This document shows, one piece after another, positions 60,466 through 64,000 of a stretch of DNA of 64,000 bases. The position numbers were made by a program, and so were the translations under genes. The stretch comes from Aurantimicrobium photophilum. Lineage in GTDB: Bacteria; Actinomycetota; Actinomycetes; Actinomycetales; Microbacteriaceae. Position 1 is the stretch's first letter. Each line of letters starts with the position of its first letter. A model generated the notes under the pieces. That model did no database searches. It had not been told where the DNA came from and worked only from the letters and a program-made list of their open reading frames with translations. Location of the stretch: the NCBI RefSeq assembly GCF_003194085.1, contig NZ_CP023994.1:62001-126000 (forward strand), read 5' to 3'.

Positions 60466-61964
60466 GTGAGAACACCGCACCAGAGCCCGAACTGACCGAA
60501 GCTGAAGTCAGTGAGCAGAAAGCCGTTCGCCTGGCTAAGCGTGATCGACTCAACGAACTTGGTCTTGAGGCATACCCCGTTGCCCTTCCCATCACCGACA
60601 CCATTCCTGCCGTTCGTGCACGCTTCGGTGACCTGGAAGCAGATGCCACCACCGGTGTGACCGTGGGACTTGCTGGTCGTATTGTTCACCTGCGCAACAC
60701 TGGCAAGCTGTGCTTTGCCAGTTTGCAGTCAGGTGATGGTTCCCGCATCCAGGCCATGGTCTCTCTGGCCGAGGTGGGCGAAGAGAACCTTGAACTCTGG
60801 AAAGACCTGGTTGACCTCGGTGACCACCTGTACGTTTCTGGTGAAGTGATTTCTAGCCGCCGCGGTGAGCTCTCCGTCATGGTGAAGGAATGGAAGATGG
60901 CAGCCAAGGCTGTGCTTCCTCTTCCCAACATGCACAACGAGCTCAACGAAGAAACCCGTGTTCGTTCCCGCTACCTCGACCTCATCGTTCGCGAACAGGC
61001 TCGGAAGAACGTCTTTGCTCGTGCGAAGACCATGGCGTCATTGCGAAACACCTTCACGCAGCTCGACTTCATTGAGGTTGAGACCCCCATGCTTCAGGTC
61101 ATGCACGGTGGTGCTTCTGCACGCCCCTTCGTGACCCACTCCAACGCCTTCGACATGGAGCTCTTCCTGCGCATTGCACCTGAGCTTTACTTGAAGCGTG
61201 CACTGGTCGGTGGCATCGAGCGAGTGTTCGAAATCAACCGCAACTTCCGCAATGAAGGTGCTGACAGCACGCACTCTCCTGAGTTCGCCATGCTCGAAGC
61301 CTATGAAGCATATGGCGACTACAACTCCATCGCTGACCTGACCCAGAAGCTCATTCAGGACGCCGCTCTTGCCGTTGCTGGCAGCCATGTCGTGACCTGG
61401 GCAGATGGCACAGAGTTTGATTTGGGCGGTGAATGGGATCGCATCAGCATGTATCACTCGCTGAGCGAAGCAGCGGGTGTGGAGATCACTCCTGCAACTT
61501 CCGTTGCAGACCTGCAGGCCCTAGCCAACAAGGAAGGCGTGGAAGTTCACCTCGCCAACCACGGCAAGCTGGTGGAAGAACTGTGGGAGCACTTCGTCAA
61601 GGACGGGCTCACTCGTCCCACCTTCGTGATGGACTTCCCGGTTGAGACCAGCCCACTCGTGAAGGAACACCGTTCCATTCCTGGTGTGGTGGAGAAGTGG
61701 GACCTCTACGTCCGCGGCTTCGAACTTGCCACTGGCTACTCCGAACTCAACGACCCCGTCATTCAGCGCGAACGCTTTGTGCAGCAGGCTGCCCTCAGCG
61801 CTAAGGGTGACGTCGAAGCAATGCGTTTGGACGAAGACTTCCTCAAGGCACTCGAGCACGCCATGCCACCTGCGGGCGGCATGGGTATGGGTATGGACCG
61901 CTTGCTCATGGCCATTACTGGCCTCGGCATCCGCGAGACCATCCTGTTCCCGCTGGTTAAGTAA
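60462..61964 (+). CDS. lysS: Lysyl-tRNA synthetase (class II)
   Basis: This 500-residue synthetase has an OB-fold anticodon-binding domain (about 65-165, VGLAGRIVHLRNTGKLCFASLQ) and a class II core: motif 1 in RARTMASLRNTF-like KTMASLRNTFTQLDFIEVETP, motif 2 EINRNFRNEGADSTHSPEF and motif 3 PPAGGMGMGMDRLLM. It has no extra N-terminal membrane domain, so it is a plain LysS, not the LysX form. It closes the ftsH-fol-pan operon. Confidence 0.97.
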   Translation: MSENTAPEPELTEAEVSEQKAVRLAKRDRLNELGLEAYPVALPITDTIPAVRARFGDLEADATTGVTVGLAGRIVHLRNTGKLCFASLQSGDGSRIQAMVSLAEVGEENLELWKDLVDLGDHLYVSGEVISSRRGELSVMVKEWKMAAKAVLPLPNMHNELNEETRVRSRYLDLIVREQARKNVFARAKTMASLRNTFTQLDFIEVETPMLQVMHGGASARPFVTHSNAFDMELFLRIAPELYLKRALVGGIERVFEINRNFRNEGADSTHSPEFAMLEAYEAYGDYNSIADLTQKLIQDAALAVAGSHVVTWADGTEFDLGGEWDRISMYHSLSEAAGVEITPATSVADLQALANKEGVEVHLANHGKLVEELWEHFVKDGLTRPTFVMDFPVETSPLVKEHRSIPGVVEKWDLYVRGFELATGYSELNDPVIQRERFVQQAALSAKGDVEAMRLDEDFLKALEHAMPPAGGMGMGMDRLLMAITGLGIRETILFPLVK

Positions 61965-61978
61965 TCAGCTTCCTTCGG

Positions 61979-61984
61979 TAGTCT
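61979..61984 (+). promoter_or_regulatory. Leaderless -10 box of small membrane protein gene
   Basis: TAGTCT lies seven bases before the ATG at 61992, 15 bases after the lysS stop. Confidence 0.45.
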
Positions 61985-61991
61985 GACCCTT

Positions 61992-62171
61992 ATGGACAAC
62001 TTCTGGCTCAACGCACTCTGGTCGGTCACGCCGACCGTGCTCCTTGGCCTGCTGTTCTGGCTCATTATTCGTTCGATTCTGCGCTCAGACCGCACCGAAC
62101 GTGAGACCTATGCCCAGATTGAAGCCGAAGAACGAGCAAAGCGCGGACTTCCTGAGGCAGAAAAGAAATGA
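61992..62171 (+). CDS. Small membrane protein upstream of cls (59 aa)
   Basis: This 59-residue protein has one membrane helix (about 10-30, WSVTPTVLLGLLFWLIIRSI) followed by a charged amphipathic tail (ERETYAQIEAEERAKRGLPE). Its stop overlaps the cls start by ATGA, so the two are coupled. A TAGTCT box seven bases upstream fits a leaderless start. Short proteins of this design occur at this place in related genomes. The function is unknown; it may assist the cardiolipin synthase. Confidence 0.7.
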   Translation: MDNFWLNALWSVTPTVLLGLLFWLIIRSILRSDRTERETYAQIEAEERAKRGLPEAEKK

Positions 62172-63631
62172 ATCAAGCAGAATTCTCCTTCTGGCTCACC
62201 GTTGTTGCATTAGCGGTTGACTTTGTTATTCGTGTCGTCGCCATCATCATTGTTCCTCGCAACCGTCGACCATCCTCTGCCCTGGGCTGGCTGCTCGCTA
62301 TTTTCTTCATTCCCTATATCGGTGTGATTTTGTTCTTGCTCATCGGTAGTCCACGGCTGGGCCGTAAGCGTCGCCGCCGCCAGCGTGAAATCAACCAGTT
62401 CATCTTGGATTCCACTGAAGGATTCGACAAGGTTGCTCATGACAAGTCGTGGCCCGTGTGGCTTGACCGAGTGGTTGAGCTCAACCGCAACTTGGGGGCC
62501 ATCCCCTTAGTTGGTGGCAACTCAGCCCAGATGCAGATCGACTACGAGAAGAACATTATCGATATCGCAGCGGATATCGATAAGGCACAGAACTTTGTTC
62601 ACGTTGAGTTTTACATTCTCTCTTCTGACCCCGTCACTGAGCCTGTCTTCCAAGCCATGGAACGCGCTGTGCAGCGAGGTGTTGAAGTGCGCGTGCTCTT
62701 TGACCACGTGGCAGCAATGCGCACCGTCGGTTATCGCAAGACCAAGAAGCGCCTTACCGCCATTGGAGTCGACTGGCACCTCATGCTTCCTTTCCTGCCT
62801 TTCCAAGGCAAGTATGAGCGCCCTGACCTGCGCAACCACCGCAAGCTCGTCATCATCGACGGCAGCATCGGCTGGATGGGTTCACAGAACCTCATTGATT
62901 CCAGCTATCTCAAGAAGTCCAACCTCAAGCGTGGACTGCACTGGAAAGACGCAATGGTTCGCCTGCGCGGACCTATCGTTGCTGGTCTGAACGCCATCTT
63001 CATTACCGACTGGTATTCCGAAACAGATGTTCTGCTCACTCGTGAATCAGAACCCATTGTTGCCTTCCACGAAGATCAAACTCTGGACTGCCAGATTGTT
63101 CCGTCTGGTCCTGGCTTTGCCTCGGAGAACAACCTACGTTTATTCCTCACGTTGATGTATTCAGCGCAAGAGAAGATCATCATCACCTCCCCCTACTTCG
63201 TGCCCGACGAGTCGTTGATGTATGCCATCACCTCGGCCTGCCAGCGCGGTGTTCGAGTCGAACTCTTCGTCTCAGAAATCGGGGACCAAGCACTGGTTTA
63301 TCACGCACAGCGTTCCTACTATGAAGCACTGCTGCGTGCCGGTGTGGTCATCTGGCTCTACAAAGCACCCACTATCTTGCACTCCAAGCACATGTCGATC
63401 GATGACGAAGTTGCCGTCATTGGTTCGTCCAACATGGACATGCGTTCCTTCTCGCTGAACCTGGAGGTTTCCCTCATGGTTCGAGGCGCCAGCTTCGTCA
63501 AGCAGATGCGTGACGTGGAGGACGCCTATCGCGAGATGTCTCGTGCACTCACTCTGGAAGAGTGGAAGAAGCAGCCCCTGCGCTCAACCGTTCTTGACGG
63601 TCTTGCTCGACTCACCTCCTCACTCCAGTAG
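62168..63631 (+). CDS. cls: Cardiolipin synthase (phospholipase D family)
   Basis: This 487-residue membrane enzyme has two N-terminal membrane segments (about 8-28 and 38-58) and two HKD motifs: NHRKLVIIDGSIGWMGSQN and LHSKHMSIDDEVAVIGSSNMDMRS. It links phosphatidylglycerol units to form cardiolipin. Both catalytic sites are intact. It overlaps the small membrane protein gene in front of it. Confidence 0.95.
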   Translation: MNQAEFSFWLTVVALAVDFVIRVVAIIIVPRNRRPSSALGWLLAIFFIPYIGVILFLLIGSPRLGRKRRRRQREINQFILDSTEGFDKVAHDKSWPVWLDRVVELNRNLGAIPLVGGNSAQMQIDYEKNIIDIAADIDKAQNFVHVEFYILSSDPVTEPVFQAMERAVQRGVEVRVLFDHVAAMRTVGYRKTKKRLTAIGVDWHLMLPFLPFQGKYERPDLRNHRKLVIIDGSIGWMGSQNLIDSSYLKKSNLKRGLHWKDAMVRLRGPIVAGLNAIFITDWYSETDVLLTRESEPIVAFHEDQTLDCQIVPSGPGFASENNLRLFLTLMYSAQEKIIITSPYFVPDESLMYAITSACQRGVRVELFVSEIGDQALVYHAQRSYYEALLRAGVVIWLYKAPTILHSKHMSIDDEVAVIGSSNMDMRSFSLNLEVSLMVRGASFVKQMRDVEDAYREMSRALTLEEWKKQPLRSTVLDGLARLTSSLQ

Positions 63632-63632
63632 T

Positions 63633-63638
63633 TAGGCT
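63633..63638 (+). promoter_or_regulatory. Leaderless -10 box of aldo/keto reductase gene
   Basis: TAGGCT lies six bases before the ATG at 63645 and directly after the cls stop. Confidence 0.45.
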
Positions 63639-63644
63639 CGATCC

Positions 63645-64000
63645 ATGGCATACGACGCAGCATCTACTCGCTACGACATCATGAACTTCCGCCGCAGCGG
63701 GAAGTCTGGACTGAAGCTTCCTGAGATTTCTTTGGGCCTCTGGCACAACTTCGGTGACGAAGGCTCTCTCAAAAACCAGCGCGCCATTCTTCGACGCGCA
63801 TTCGACATGGGCGTGACCCACTTCGACCTAGCGAACAACTACGGCGTCCCAGCCGGTTCTGCTGAGTCCCACTTCGGCGACGTGCTCGCGTCCGACTTCA
63901 AGCCCTACCGCGACGAGATGGTTATCTCCTCCAAGGCGGGGTATTTCATGTGGGACGGCCCCTATGGCGAGTGGGGATCGCGCAAGTATCTCATCTCGTC
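63645..64000 (+). CDS. Aldo/keto reductase, N-terminal part (window end)
   Basis: Only the first 118 residues are inside the window. RRSGKSGLKLPEISLGLWHNFGD, then RRAFDMGVTHFDLANNYG with the catalytic Asp/Tyr pair, and VISSKAGYFMWDGPYGEWGSRKYL match the YghZ/KCNAB-like group of aldo/keto reductases, which reduce methylglyoxal or L-glyceraldehyde 3-phosphate with NADPH. The gene runs past 64000. Confidence 0.88.
   Translation, partial: MAYDAASTRYDIMNFRRSGKSGLKLPEISLGLWHNFGDEGSLKNQRAILRRAFDMGVTHFDLANNYGVPAGSAESHFGDVLASDFKPYRDEMVISSKAGYFMWDGPYGEWGSRKYLIS

Overview
The window looks like a chromosomal stretch of a small-genome, moderate-GC actinobacterium, most likely a freshwater Microbacteriaceae of the Aurantimicrobium/Rhodoluna type. 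This rests on gene order (serS, HAD hydrolase, tRNA-Ser; ftsH-folE-folP-folB-folK-DUF3180-DUF2520-panC-lysS), a coproporphyrin-type heme pathway with HemQ, DUF3180, an LCP protein, and many start codons directly behind a TANNNT -10 box (leaderless mRNAs). Genes are tightly packed. ATGA overlaps are common, and five convergent pairs overlap by exactly four bases at their stop codons. The genus is an inference.

Bases 1-10400 hold an unusual peptide biosynthesis cluster. Three tiny precursors (92-590) share a double-glycine leader ending in LE(L/I)AAGG. Their short Cys-free cores all contain Asn-(Ser/Thr)-Thr. They are followed by a glycosyltransferase (591-1379), an NHLM-like export set (C39 peptidase-ABC, second ABC, short HlyD-like protein; 1376-6575) and an operon of four more glycosyltransferase-type proteins (6572-10222). 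One of these is a PqqD-like RiPP recognition element fused to a GT fold whose DxD motif is lost. Another is an ANP1/MNN9-like mannosyltransferase. The best reading is an undescribed family of ribosomally made, glycosylated, exported peptides.

From 10.4 to 38.2 kb the content is mostly housekeeping. It includes a drug exporter with a divergent HxlR regulator and operator, a VanY-like lipoprotein, pgm, pheA, serS, two tRNA-Ser genes around an LCP gene, a DEAD-box helicase with a structured leader and an Arg-rich repeat domain, an acyl-CoA oxidase-like enzyme, a second exporter, PPK2 and metH. A frameshifted membrane gene, an orphan Phd/nucleotidyltransferase fusion with TGTACA operators, and an ECF-type importer operon that may serve cobalamin uptake for MetH are also here.

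From 38.3 to 48.7 kb lies a complete heme route from glutamyl-tRNA to heme b: hemA-C-D-B-L on the minus strand and hemE-Y-Q-H on the plus strand, plus a TetR regulator. An exact 54-bp direct repeat of the tRNA-Phe 3' half flanks it, which suggests an integrated island. No integrase is visible.

The rest holds tRNA-Phe/Asp/Glu, an M23 peptidase, an IS3-family element inserted inside the loop of an intrinsic terminator, ppa, tilS, hpt, ftsH, the folate/pantothenate/lysS operon, cls and the start of an aldo/keto reductase.
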